A stretch of 36,703 bases of DNA from Pseudomonadota bacterium. Its GTDB lineage: Bacteria > Cyanobacteriota > Vampirovibrionia > Obscuribacterales > Obscuribacteraceae. The notes beneath the pieces were generated by a model. It was not told the DNA's origin and did not search any database. It was given only the letters and a program-made list of their open reading frames with translations. The translations under genes and the position numbers were made by a program. Below, one piece after another: positions 14,539-22,809 of this stretch (positions are counted from its first letter, which is position 1; each line of letters starts with the position of its first letter). The DNA lies in the NCBI GenBank assembly GCA_021324135.1, contig JAJPJO010000425.1:1-36703 (forward strand), read 5' to 3'.

Positions 14539-15882
14539 ATGACTGTTAATCCAACAAAAGACCAGGACAAAGAAACGGTCGACAAGAAATCAGGGTCGCA
14601 CGACAAGAACAAGACGATGTTGGAACGCGATCGTGAGTTCGTCAATCCAGTTCTTTCAAGAGCAGCACCAATTGTGGCTGAGCGAGGTGAAGGCGCTTAC
14701 CTCATTGATGTGAACGGTGATAGGTATTTGGACTTCACGACAGGAATCGCGGTGAACAACATCGGTCATTGCCATCCCAAGGTCGTGCAGGCGATCAAGG
14801 CTCAGGCGGAGAAACTGATTCACACATCCGTTTGTGCGCACCACGTAAATTACATCGAGCTCTGCGAGCGCCTGGTCGAAATTACTCCGCCCAGCTTGAA
14901 TTCGGTTTTCCTAGCCAACAGCGGCGCCGAGTGTGTGGAAGGTGCCTTGAAACTGGCGCGCTACGTCACAGGCAGACCTGGAATAATCACCTTCCGCGGT
15001 GGCTTCCATGGACGGACCCACATGTGCATGGCTCTCACTACATCGAAGTTGGCTTACAGAGACATGTATGAGCCGCTGATGCCCTCGATTTATACAACGG
15101 CTTTCCCATACGTCTATCGCTCGCACTTCCCGAATGATCCGCAGAAGGTGGTTGATGATGTGTTCGAGCAATTGGACATGTTGTTTGCTCAAATCATCAA
15201 TCCGAAGCAAGTCGCCTCCTTCCTGATTGAGCCTATCCTTGGCGAAGGCGGTTATGTCGTTCCTCCCTCCGGATTCTTCAAACGCCTGCGTAAGGTGGCG
15301 GACGAGCATGGCATCATGCTTATCGCCGATGAAGTGCAAACCGGATTCGGTCGCACCGGCAAAATGTTCGCCATCGAGCATGAAGGTGTCGAGCCGGATA
15401 TCATGACAATGGCGAAGGGGATCGCTGCAGGCATGCCGCTTTCGGCGTTCATCTCACGTCGCGAGCTCACCAGCAAATGGGAAGCAGGCAGGCATGGCAC
15501 CACATTCGGTGGCAACCCGGTTTCCTGCGCAGCGGCATTGGCCAGCATTAAGGTTATCCAGGAAGAAAAGCTCGTCGAACGTTCAGCCAAGCTCGGCGGC
15601 GAGATGATCGAGCGTATCAAGAAGATGTCCGCCGGCAAAAAGCATGTCGGCGATGTGCGCGGTCGCGGCATGATGATCGGCATCGAATTCAACGACGAGC
15701 ACGGCAAGCCCAGCAAGGAGTGGGCTGACAAAGTCTCCAGAGTCTGTTTCGAAAACAAGCTTCTGGTGCTCACATGCGGATACAAAGGTCAAGTTATTCG
15801 CTTGATACCGCCGCTGAATCTATCAGAGGCAGAGATGGAGCAAGGGCTGGCAATTCTAGAGCGAGCTATTTCTCAAAAGTAG
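14539..15882 (+). CDS. gabT: Class III aminotransferase, 4-aminobutyrate/5-aminovalerate type
   Basis: A PLP enzyme that moves the terminal amino group of an omega-amino acid to 2-oxoglutarate. The 447-residue product carries the class III hallmarks: NSGAECVEGALKLAR (PLP phosphate region), FRGGFHGRT, LIADEVQTGFGRTG with the PLP-contacting Asp264, and the Schiff-base Lys293 in TMAKGIAAGMP. Among class III enzymes the pattern is closest to GabT. The frame extends 207 bases further upstream, but I prefer the ATG at 14539 because AGAGGAGA lies ten bases before it and the length becomes typical. GTG at 14536 is an alternative. A 51-base gap leads to an aldehyde dehydrogenase that could oxidise the semialdehyde product. 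Confidence 0.85.
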   Translation: MTVNPTKDQDKETVDKKSGSHDKNKTMLERDREFVNPVLSRAAPIVAERGEGAYLIDVNGDRYLDFTTGIAVNNIGHCHPKVVQAIKAQAEKLIHTSVCAHHVNYIELCERLVEITPPSLNSVFLANSGAECVEGALKLARYVTGRPGIITFRGGFHGRTHMCMALTTSKLAYRDMYEPLMPSIYTTAFPYVYRSHFPNDPQKVVDDVFEQLDMLFAQIINPKQVASFLIEPILGEGGYVVPPSGFFKRLRKVADEHGIMLIADEVQTGFGRTGKMFAIEHEGVEPDIMTMAKGIAAGMPLSAFISRRELTSKWEAGRHGTTFGGNPVSCAAALASIKVIQEEKLVERSAKLGGEMIERIKKMSAGKKHVGDVRGRGMMIGIEFNDEHGKPSKEWADKVSRVCFENKLLVLTCGYKGQVIRLIPPLNLSEAEMEQGLAILERAISQK

Positions 15883-15933
15883 AAATTGGATGGAGCGTTT
15901 TCAGTACGTTTCTCAAAGCATTGAGGTAAGGAA

Positions 15934-17454
15934 ATGACAAACACTATGGAAAAGGCGAAGACCCAGGTATTCAATAATTTCATCGATGGCAAATGGGTGA
16001 AATCAGAGACTGGCAGGACTTTTGCATCGCTCAACCCCGCCAATCAGGATGAGGTGATCGGTCAATTTCCGCTCTCCAACGCCAATGACACGAAGAAAGC
16101 CGTTGATGCCGCTCATAAGGCTTTCCAGGAGTGGAAACGCACTCCCGCTCCCGAGCGCGCTGAGCTGATTTTGAAAGCGGCTGCGCTCCTGGAGGATCGC
16201 AAAGAGGAGCTGGCTCGCAACATGGTTCGCGAGATGGGCAAAGTGATTAAGGAAGCTCGCGGCGATGTGCAAGAAGCAATCGACATGGCTAAGTACGCAG
16301 CCGGTGAAGGCCGTCGCCTGCTCGGCATGACCGTTCCCTCCGAATTGAGAAACAAGTTTGCCATGGCAGTGCGTGCTCCGATTGGCGTTATTGGCGTGAT
16401 TACGCCCTGGAACTTCCCAGTCGCCATTCCCAGCTGGAAGATTTTACCTGCCCTGGTTGCCGGCAACACGGTCGTTTTCAAGCCGGCAAGCGAGACGCCT
16501 TATGTCGCTCTCCAGTTCGTCGAAATTTTGGCTGAAGCCGGACTGCCACCAGGAGTGGTGAACTTCATTACCGGTTCGGGTCGCGAAGTGGGCACGCCGC
16601 TCATCGAAGATCCGCGTGTAGGCTGCATTTCCGTCACCGGTTCGTCGGAAACGGGAAGAAAGATTGCCGGTCGCTGCGGTGAATTGATGAAGCGAATCAC
16701 CTGCGAGCTTGGCGGCAAAAACGCCATTTGCGTCATGGAAGACGCCGATCTTGACCTCGCTGTGGACGGTGCTCTCTGGGGCGCCTTCGGAACAGCCGGC
16801 CAGCGCTGCACAGCCACAAGCCGCGTCATTATTCACGAGAAGGTCTACAAGGAATTCGCCGAGCGTTTCGTCGAGCGCGCGAAGAAGCTGAGAATCGGCG
16901 ATGGACTCGATCCGCAAAATGATGTCGGACCGGTCGTGAATAAAGATCAGCTGAAGAGCATCAACGAATATGTCGAGATTGGCAAAAACGAAGGCGCCAA
17001 GCTTCTCTTCGGCGGACGGATTCTCACCGACGGCGCGCTGGCTAAGGGTTGCTTCCATGAGCCCACCGTATTTGGTGATGTGAAAGCCAACATGCGCATC
17101 GCTCAAGAAGAAATTTTCGGACCGGTCACGGCGCTTATTCCGGTGAAAAACTTCGAGGAAGCAATCGAAGTCGCCAACGGCACTCAATATGGTTTGTCGT
17201 TGTCCATGTACACGCGCGATGTCAACCGAGCTTTCAAGGCTATCGAAGACCTCGAGTCGGGCATCGTTTATATCAACGCCCCCACAATCGGTGCTGAAAT
17301 TCAGCTGCCGTTCGGTGGTGTGAAGCAGACAGGCAACGGTCATCGCGAAGCAGGAACCACCGCCATCGAGCAGTTCACTGAATGGAAGACAGTCTATGTC
17401 GATTACTCCGGGCATTTGCAAAAGGCTCAGATCGACAAGTACGAAGGACAGTAA
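15934..17454 (+). CDS. NAD(P)-dependent aldehyde dehydrogenase, semialdehyde type
   Basis: A 506-residue ALDH-superfamily enzyme that oxidises an aldehyde to a carboxylate through a thioester. Catalytic residues are in place: Asn160 (TPWNFP), Lys183 (FKPASE), Glu258 (CELGGKN) and nucleophile Cys292 (GQRCTATSR). The C-terminal [15 protein letters not shown] segment is typical of broad semialdehyde dehydrogenases. Its place 51 bases behind the GabT-like gene suggests succinate semialdehyde or glutarate semialdehyde as substrate. Other semialdehydes, such as 2-oxoglutarate semialdehyde, are possible because this subgroup is hard to separate by motif. GAGGTAAGGA precedes the ATG. Confidence 0.88.
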   Translation: MTNTMEKAKTQVFNNFIDGKWVKSETGRTFASLNPANQDEVIGQFPLSNANDTKKAVDAAHKAFQEWKRTPAPERAELILKAAALLEDRKEELARNMVREMGKVIKEARGDVQEAIDMAKYAAGEGRRLLGMTVPSELRNKFAMAVRAPIGVIGVITPWNFPVAIPSWKILPALVAGNTVVFKPASETPYVALQFVEILAEAGLPPGVVNFITGSGREVGTPLIEDPRVGCISVTGSSETGRKIAGRCGELMKRITCELGGKNAICVMEDADLDLAVDGALWGAFGTAGQRCTATSRVIIHEKVYKEFAERFVERAKKLRIGDGLDPQNDVGPVVNKDQLKSINEYVEIGKNEGAKLLFGGRILTDGALAKGCFHEPTVFGDVKANMRIAQEEIFGPVTALIPVKNFEEAIEVANGTQYGLSLSMYTRDVNRAFKAIEDLESGIVYINAPTIGAEIQLPFGGVKQTGNGHREAGTTAIEQFTEWKTVYVDYSGHLQKAQIDKYEGQ

Positions 17455-17465
17455 TGCAAGAGAAT

Positions 17466-17494
17466 GGGTCCTCAGGCGCCTCGCTTGAGGACCC
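17466..17494 (+). other. Hairpin between aldehyde dehydrogenase and acyl-CoA dehydrogenase genes
   Basis: A perfect 9-bp stem GGGTCCTCA (17466-17474) with TGAGGACCC (17486-17494) and an 11-nt loop begins 12 bases after the ALDH stop. No T-run follows, so it more likely protects or processes mRNA or sets expression ratios within an operon than terminates it. Confidence 0.5.
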
Positions 17495-17551
17495 GCTCTC
17501 GGTGCCCTGAGGCACGTGAGTTAGTAGGAAAGTAACTTAGAGGACAATAAG

Positions 17552-18748
17552 ATGGATTTTGAATTCACTCCGGAGCAGAAGGCAATTCGCAAGCACATGA
17601 GAGACTTCGCCGAGCGAGAAATCGCACCGAAGGCTCAAATGAACGATCGTGAATGCAAATTTGACTGGGATATCGCCAAGAAGATTTTCGCAGAAGGTTT
17701 CCTCGGCTGTCCGATTCCGGAGAAGTACGGCGGACTGGGTCAGGACTATGTCGCCTATGGTTTGATGACTGAGGAAGTAAACCGGGTTTGCTCATCGACC
17801 CGCACTCTTTTCTCGGTTCAAACATCGCTTGTTGCTCTCACTATTTTGAGATGGGGCACCGAGGAGCAGAAACAACATTACCTTCCCAAGCTGTGCAGTG
17901 GCGAGTTCATCGGCTGCTACGGCTTGACCGAGCCGGAAGCGGGAAGCGACGCCGCCAACCAGCAGACACGCGCAGTCAAAGACGGCAAAGATTATTTGCT
18001 CTCCGGTCAGAAAGTCTGGATCTCCTGCGGCTCAATCGCTACGCACGCGCTCGTTTTCGCTACGGTCGATCCCAAGAAAGGACATCACGGCATCACTTGC
18101 TTCATCGTCGATACGAAATCAAAAGGCTTTTCCGCAGCACCGATCAAAGGCAAACTCGGCTTGAGAGCTTCCGATACCTCAAGCCTTTTCCTTGATGAAG
18201 TGCGCGTTCCTGAAGAGAACATACTCGGTAAGGTGGGCGAAGGCTTCAAAGTGGCGATGTCCGCACTCGACAATGGTCGTTATTCCGTTGCCGCCGGCGC
18301 CATCGGATTGGTGCAAGGCTGCATCGATGCTTGCACGCAATATGCCATGGAGCGCCGCACATTCGGCAAACCGATCGGCGAGCACCAGCAGGTGCAAGCG
18401 ATGATAGCGGATATGGTGGCGGACTGCGAAGCAGGACGTTTGCTTTATCTGAGAGCTGGACACTTGAAGAACAAAGGCGTGAGAAACACACTGGAAACTT
18501 CAATTGCCAAATTGTTCTGCGGTGAAGCTGCAAATCGCGCCGGGCATAATGCCGTTCAAATCTTCGGCGGTTACGGCTACTCCGACGAGTATCCTGTCGA
18601 GCGCTACTTCCGCGATGCTAAAGTGCTGAACATCTACGAGGGCACTCGCGAAATCCAGCGCATGATCATCGCGCAAGATGCCCTCGGCATCCGCTATGCC
18701 AACGGTCAGTCCAGCGGCAGACCGACAGCTCTGGCAGCTGTAGTTTAG
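17552..18748 (+). CDS. Acyl-CoA dehydrogenase
   Basis: A 398-residue FAD enzyme that introduces an alpha-beta double bond into an acyl-CoA and passes electrons to ETF. It has the N-terminal helical domain, the middle-domain FAD/substrate segment CYGLTEPEAGSDAA, the WISCGS loop, and the C-terminal signature QIFGGYGYSDEYPVER. The likely catalytic Glu363 is in NIYEGTREIQ. The stretch SSTRTLFSVQTSLV resembles glutaryl-CoA dehydrogenases, while the C-terminus looks like short/branched-chain enzymes, so chain specificity is undecided. It lies 97 bases behind the aldehyde dehydrogenase, with a hairpin between. If its substrate is glutaryl-CoA, the three genes would outline a 5-aminovalerate-to-glutarate-to-crotonyl-CoA route. 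Confidence 0.9.
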   Translation: MDFEFTPEQKAIRKHMRDFAEREIAPKAQMNDRECKFDWDIAKKIFAEGFLGCPIPEKYGGLGQDYVAYGLMTEEVNRVCSSTRTLFSVQTSLVALTILRWGTEEQKQHYLPKLCSGEFIGCYGLTEPEAGSDAANQQTRAVKDGKDYLLSGQKVWISCGSIATHALVFATVDPKKGHHGITCFIVDTKSKGFSAAPIKGKLGLRASDTSSLFLDEVRVPEENILGKVGEGFKVAMSALDNGRYSVAAGAIGLVQGCIDACTQYAMERRTFGKPIGEHQQVQAMIADMVADCEAGRLLYLRAGHLKNKGVRNTLETSIAKLFCGEAANRAGHNAVQIFGGYGYSDEYPVERYFRDAKVLNIYEGTREIQRMIIAQDALGIRYANGQSSGRPTALAAVV

Positions 18749-18764
18749 CGTCCTACACAGAACG

Positions 18765-20189
18765 ATGTCTGAGCAAGACGCGCCAGGATCCAACGTTGTT
18801 CAATTCGGCGGGCAGCAACCACCGCCGCCCGTCCGATTTGAGATCGTCCCCGATCAGCTCTTCGCCATCATCGATTTGCACGAGATGAAATTGGGCGAAG
18901 CGCCGATGTCCTGCTGGTCGTATGTCAGCGAAGGCTTGATCAAGTTCGGACAAAAAGAGCTCGCCATTCTCGTCAAAAAGGAGAGTGGTGAAACGGAGCA
19001 TGATTATCCCATGGATCCGCTTGGGCTCTTCTATACCGTTAGAGAGTATGCCGAAAAAAGCAATTTCGTGATGCCGGGCGATGTCACCGAATTTGGTGAC
19101 ACGGGTTTCATCGATCCAAAGTTTCGCGCCATGGCTTATCTGCGACCGATAGGCATAGGCGGGCTCGAGGACCCGAACGCCGTTCTCAGCTGCGTCCTGC
19201 TTACAGCCGAAGAGTTGGACGTTGCCCGTCGATTTGGTTTGACACGGGTGATGGCATTGCTCGGCTTCAACTTCAGCCATTTCCCATGTCCACCGTGGGT
19301 AGATCGCGGCAGAAAGTCCGTTATCGATACCACTGTGAAAAATGTCATGGATGCGAGTGTTCTAGCCAAGGTTCCCTGCTTCGCAATTCCGGGTGTACGT
19401 GTTCAACTCGCAGGCGGGCTTCTGTCTATACGCTGTCCGCACGGCATCGAAGATGGGTTGCGAGAGTTGCTCAAGCAGATTCCGGAAGAGGCACCACTGA
19501 CGATATCAACCGAATTCGATCCCGATGCCAACGCTTTGCTCGTATGGCAACCGACGATGGAAAACGGACCGTCGGCGATGACCCCGCCCGGAAGCGACGG
19601 CTCACGTATTTGCGGGTGCTCCGTGCTGATCTTTCCTGAGCAAGACGACAGCAACGCGCAAGTGATTGAAGATTCTTTCCTGCTCAGTTTGAAAACCCCC
19701 GATTGGATCAAGCTGAGAAACGGATTGATGACTGGTGTCGAAGCCTCTCTTATGACCCAGCAAGGCGGCAAGATTCAGGTGAGCTGGTACGAGCCGGAGG
19801 CCGGTCTTGTGCCTTCTGTGGAAACGCTGACCCATCTTCCCAGAGTGGAAAATGCCGAGAGCACGGCAAAAATAACGGAAGCGAGCTTGCTCACCGAAGC
19901 ATCATCAGTGGTGAAATCAATATCGCCGGGCGTGCTGAAGGAGTATGTCGAAGCGGTCGAGTACATCATTCTTGGCTACTTCACCGATCGAAAGGCAACC
20001 CACAAGCGAACCATCAAGGTCGTGTGCGAATTGTCTCCAGGCGGTAAGCGGACATGGACTATGTCGTCGCAACCAGATGAAGACAAAATAGAGCTCAAAG
20101 GCATCGAGATCAGGCTGAACGATCTGCCCGTGCCGGTCATTTCCGAAAATCCGGTATCTTTCGAGGTCGTGGCCGATTTGACTGTCTGA
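18765..20189 (+). CDS. Uncharacterised 474-residue protein
   Basis: No family is recognised. The gene is clearly coding: it is long, starts 16 bases after the acyl-CoA dehydrogenase stop, and has normal composition without low-complexity stretches except a Pro/Gln run at about 17-26. There is no signal peptide or membrane segment, so it is probably cytoplasmic. The first half (about 25-185, from EIVPDQLFAIIDLHEMKLGE to NFSHFPCPPW) reads as one globular alpha/beta domain. The centre contains a Cys-Pro-rich stretch (CPPWVDRG), and the C-terminal part (about 340-474) is a separate beta-rich domain with alternating charged strands. No good ribosome site precedes the ATG, consistent with coupling to the upstream gene. 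Confidence 0.7.
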   Translation: MSEQDAPGSNVVQFGGQQPPPPVRFEIVPDQLFAIIDLHEMKLGEAPMSCWSYVSEGLIKFGQKELAILVKKESGETEHDYPMDPLGLFYTVREYAEKSNFVMPGDVTEFGDTGFIDPKFRAMAYLRPIGIGGLEDPNAVLSCVLLTAEELDVARRFGLTRVMALLGFNFSHFPCPPWVDRGRKSVIDTTVKNVMDASVLAKVPCFAIPGVRVQLAGGLLSIRCPHGIEDGLRELLKQIPEEAPLTISTEFDPDANALLVWQPTMENGPSAMTPPGSDGSRICGCSVLIFPEQDDSNAQVIEDSFLLSLKTPDWIKLRNGLMTGVEASLMTQQGGKIQVSWYEPEAGLVPSVETLTHLPRVENAESTAKITEASLLTEASSVVKSISPGVLKEYVEAVEYIILGYFTDRKATHKRTIKVVCELSPGGKRTWTMSSQPDEDKIELKGIEIRLNDLPVPVISENPVSFEVVADLTV

Positions 20190-20254
20190 TGATCGCATTT
20201 TAAGTCGGAACCACATTCGGTATCACTCAATCCTCCCTCCATGAGGTGCTAACC

Positions 20255-20839
20255 ATGAAACTTCAAAACAAAACAACTCGGACGCTGTTGCTTGCAATCT
20301 CGATCCTGGCAATTGCTCAGCCTGGATATGCTCAGTCGAAAGAGACGACGCCCGCGAGCCCCGCGCCAAGCTCAGCAACCGATCTGAAAAAATCATGCCA
20401 CCAGTTCGTCCAAAGTTTTTATACCTGGTACCTGTCCAAGGCAGTGAGCTGCAACTCGGACATAGCGCTCAAAAAGAAAAAGTCAGCTTTCTCGGCCGAG
20501 CTATACAAGCGCCTGGAAGAAGACCGGGCGGTAGCTGCCAAAACACCCGACGAGGTCGTCGGACTCGATTTCGATCCTTTCACCAACAGTCAGGATCCGA
20601 GCGACAAGTACGTGGTCGGCACAATCGTTCCCAAGGGTGATAAATACTTGGTCGATGTCTACGGCATTCGAGAAGGAAAGAAGAGTCCCAAGCCCGAAGT
20701 CGTTCCGGAGCTTGCATATAAAAACGGTCAATGGCAATTCGTCAATTTCCATTATGGCAAGAGCGAGTATCCCCAAAACGAAAACTTGCTTTCTGTCCTT
20801 AAGGCGTTGAAGACAGACCGAGAAAAGACCGCAAAGTAA
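20255..20839 (+). CDS. Exported DUF3828-like protein
   Basis: I use the ATG at 20255, with AGGTG seven bases upstream, rather than the in-frame GTG at 20246. The 194-residue product starts with a signal peptide (MKLQNKTTRTLLLAISILAI, then AQPGYAQS as a likely cleavage zone). A Ser/Pro/Ala linker follows, then a compact domain. The pattern FVQSFYTWYL, LKKKKSAFSAELYKRLEED, a D-F-D-PF-NSQD segment and a closing NGQWQFVNFHYG resembles DUF3828 domains of exported proteins. The function of that family is not known to me. It follows the 474-residue protein by 65 bases and is followed by a perfect inverted repeat. Confidence 0.75.
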   Translation: MKLQNKTTRTLLLAISILAIAQPGYAQSKETTPASPAPSSATDLKKSCHQFVQSFYTWYLSKAVSCNSDIALKKKKSAFSAELYKRLEEDRAVAAKTPDEVVGLDFDPFTNSQDPSDKYVVGTIVPKGDKYLVDVYGIREGKKSPKPEVVPELAYKNGQWQFVNFHYGKSEYPQNENLLSVLKALKTDREKTAK

Positions 20840-20862
20840 TCTCGCGAGCCGGGTCTTAGCTT

Positions 20863-20903
20863 AGCTGTTCAACCGATTTCCAGCCGATATCGGTTGAACA
20901 GCT
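20863..20903. terminator. Perfect 15-bp inverted repeat after the DUF3828-like gene
   Basis: AGCTGTTCAACCGAT (20863-20877) pairs perfectly with ATCGGTTGAACAGCT (20889-20903) across an 11-nt loop. It begins 24 bases after the stop codon, the place for a terminator, but no T-run follows on either strand. It may act as a transcript-end stabiliser or a protein site. Confidence 0.5.
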
Positions 20904-21004
20904 CGGCGGTTGAATGGGGTACCAAAAGGTAACATTTGACTTTTAATATTGGGCTACCTCCTTCAATTTACTAACCCGCAAACTAACCCGCAAAAGGATT
21001 ACAT

Positions 21005-21214
21005 ATGAGTCTTGGTAGCGATACCTTAACAGACGGCTCCGACCGAAGCTGTACGCAAGCCGGCTCTTCCGCCGGTTCTGACACGGTTGGTTGCGGTACG
21101 AAGACTGAATATCAGTCCCTGAAGTCGACACTGGCTGCCAGTGATGCATCGCGAATGGCGAGCAGCAAGCCAATCACCAGCATGGGATTCCCAAATACAA
21201 AGACAAGCTGTTGA
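21005..21214 (+). CDS. Possible small Ser/Thr/Gly-rich protein (69 residues)
   Basis: The frame begins at an ATG with a good AAAGGA site seven to eight bases upstream and encodes 69 hydrophilic residues dominated by Ser, Thr, Gly and Asp, with three Cys (about 16, 30 and 69). There is no hydrophobic core, signal peptide or recognised family. Two copies of ACTAACCCGCAA lie just upstream (about 20970-20995). Support rests on the ribosome site alone, so this may be non-coding. The remainder of 20904-21294 holds only short hairpins, including GTTCAG-TCGG-CTGAAC at 21293-21308, which overlaps the end of the next gene. Confidence 0.35.
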   Translation: MSLGSDTLTDGSDRSCTQAGSSAGSDTVGCGTKTEYQSLKSTLAASDASRMASSKPITSMGFPNTKTSC

Positions 21215-21294
21215 GGCTAATCTGATCCGCGCAGGTTGCGTGGATGAATAAACAGAACGGATTGTACGCCTTCTCCTCGCTTGTATACGAGCGT

Positions 21295-21552
21295 TCAGTC
21301 GGCTGAACCTCTTCGGCAGATCTCGTCGTTCGGAAAACTACCATCCAGCAAATTGGCGAGCTCGGCTACTTGAAATTGACCTGGTATCCGCACGATGCAT
21401 TCCTGCAGCGGCCAGTTTGCATTTCCCATTTTTGTAAGCGCCTCGCGCACTTCTTCGCTGGTGCAGTTGCGCTTATAATCTGCCCCTTTGCTGTTGTGAA
21501 AGCAGAGGTACGGGGGCTTCAAACTAATCGTCAGTGTGCCTTCGAGCATCAT
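21295..21552 (-). CDS. Small uncharacterised protein (85 residues)
   Basis: I place the start at the ATG 21552-21550 because GGAGGTG lies six bases before it; the frame is open for 17 more codons to an ATG at 21603. The product begins MMLEGTLTISLKPPYLCF and has a balanced globular composition with a helix-forming region (SEEVREALTKMGN) and a compact C-terminus (QVAELANLLDGSF). It has no signal or membrane segment. The family is unknown. The strong ribosome site and even composition make it likely real. It lies downstream of the TPR gene on the same strand, about 150 bases away from the preferred start. Confidence 0.55.
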   Translation of the reverse strand: MMLEGTLTISLKPPYLCFHNSKGADYKRNCTSEEVREALTKMGNANWPLQECIVRIPGQFQVAELANLLDGSFPNDEICRRGSAD

Positions 21553-21699
21553 GTTTGCACCTCCGGACCCGCCTAACAATTCAATTATTTCAACCTTTGT
21601 CATCGACCAATATTGGCCCTAAGGATGATTTAGAAAGAGTGATAATGTTTTCTGCGAACAACATGATTAGTCGCCGCGTACTTTTAGGGCTTACATAGT

Positions 21700-22413
21700 T
21701 TAGGGTTTACCATGAATAACCGCGGGTGCTTTCGTGTGCTTGCTCCAGATCGCTTTCGCCTGTTCATCAATCGCCTTTGCGTCAGCTATATCCCCTTGCC
21801 ACCGATGAATAGCCGCCAGTCTATGAAGAGTAGCAGCTACAGCCAGATCATTCACACCAAGAATCCGGTTCCTTATCTTCAGCGCTCCCTTGTATGAGAC
21901 CTCAGCTGCCGCGAAATTTCCCTGAGACAATTTGACGCCGGCCAGTTGATCCAGGCAGTGAGCTAACTCCAGGTTGCCCTCACCATCACCATTGAGATGT
22001 TCTCTTATCTTGATTGCCTGGTTGTAATAGTCCTCGGCTTCTTCGAATTTGCCATGAACGACGAAGAATTCTCCGATTTTCTCCAACACAGAGGCAACGA
22101 ATGGATGCGGACCATGTTCAAAGACCTTTTGCCAGTATGCAAGCTCACGCTCGTACAATTGCCGCGCTTCCGAGTATTTCCCCCATTCTCTATAGAGGTG
22201 TGCCAGCGTACTGAGAGTCGCTGGTAGAGTCGGATTGGTCTGACGAAGTTCGCGATATATTTCGTCCATCGTCTCAGCGGCGAAGAGCGCATGATTATAT
22301 TTGCTCTCGGCGCTTTGCCAATCACGATGCATGCAGTATTCATTACCCTGACGCATAAGCGATTCCCACTCATTCATCAGTGATTCTAATTCCGGTTTTT
22401 CAAAACATGCCAT
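21700..22413 (-). CDS. TPR-repeat protein, kinesin-light-chain-like
   Basis: The 237-residue product is almost entirely helical repeats. Four TPR-like units are visible, for example ATLSTLAHLYREWGKYSEAR, then VLEKIGEFFVVHGKFEEAED, HCLDQLAGVKLSQGNFAAAE and TLHRLAAIHRWQGDIADAKA. The roughly 42-residue spacing is typical of kinesin-light-chain-type TPRs. Such proteins are usually scaffolds for protein interactions; no catalytic domain, signal peptide or membrane segment is present. GGAG lies eight bases before the ATG. A CGTTTTC/GAAAACG inverted repeat (22444-22470) lies in the upstream leader. The partner is unknown. Confidence 0.85.
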   Translation of the reverse strand: MACFEKPELESLMNEWESLMRQGNEYCMHRDWQSAESKYNHALFAAETMDEIYRELRQTNPTLPATLSTLAHLYREWGKYSEARQLYERELAYWQKVFEHGPHPFVASVLEKIGEFFVVHGKFEEAEDYYNQAIKIREHLNGDGEGNLELAHCLDQLAGVKLSQGNFAAAEVSYKGALKIRNRILGVNDLAVAATLHRLAAIHRWQGDIADAKAIDEQAKAIWSKHTKAPAVIHGKP

Positions 22414-22809
22414 GACTGATTCTCCTGCGTGATGCCTATTGGGCGTTTTCCAGCACTCTTTCAGAAAACGATCTACGCCTGCCGATCACTAGATCATTCG
22501 CCTCTGGCTTTATACTATTGTCGCTTTCTCCAGCGCTGTTTGCATGCATCCAAGGGATGACTTAGCTGAGCGAGAATCGTGCGCAGACCTAGCCGATATC
22601 TCTACAGCCGAGACACGAACGACTCTTTTTGCGATGAAAGTGGTCATATGTGACACTTTTTCTCTTTGCAACATGGCGCATTTCGCCCCAAAAAAGGACA
22701 CATACGGCATTTCTTGAGCAAAAATTGGTCATATAAGTCCAACTCGAATAGTCGAGGCTAGTAGTTCATAAGCATGTCTGACGATTATTCGTGCTTGAGC
22801 ATTATTCTT
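22414..22809. other. Intergenic region between the TPR and stress-protein genes
   Basis: No convincing gene is present; a 66-codon minus-strand frame (22510-22710) lacks a ribosome site and family features. The region holds a 7-bp inverted repeat CGTTTTC/GAAAACG with a 13-nt loop (22444-22470), probably in the TPR gene leader. It also holds two exact copies of TGGTCATAT at 22641 and 22726, 85 bases apart, the first within the partial palindrome GTCA-TATG-TGAC. Confidence 0.45.

Noticed and set aside
16444-17421. Minus-strand frame opposite the aldehyde dehydrogenase
   Set aside because: Antisense shadow; the plus-strand gene has all catalytic residues.
20943-21173. 76-residue minus-strand protein
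   Set aside because: It lies opposite a frame with a better ribosome site and has a random-looking Arg/Ser/Tyr composition.
22510-22710. 66-residue minus-strand protein
   Set aside because: No ribosome site, no hydrophobic core, no family; composition looks random.
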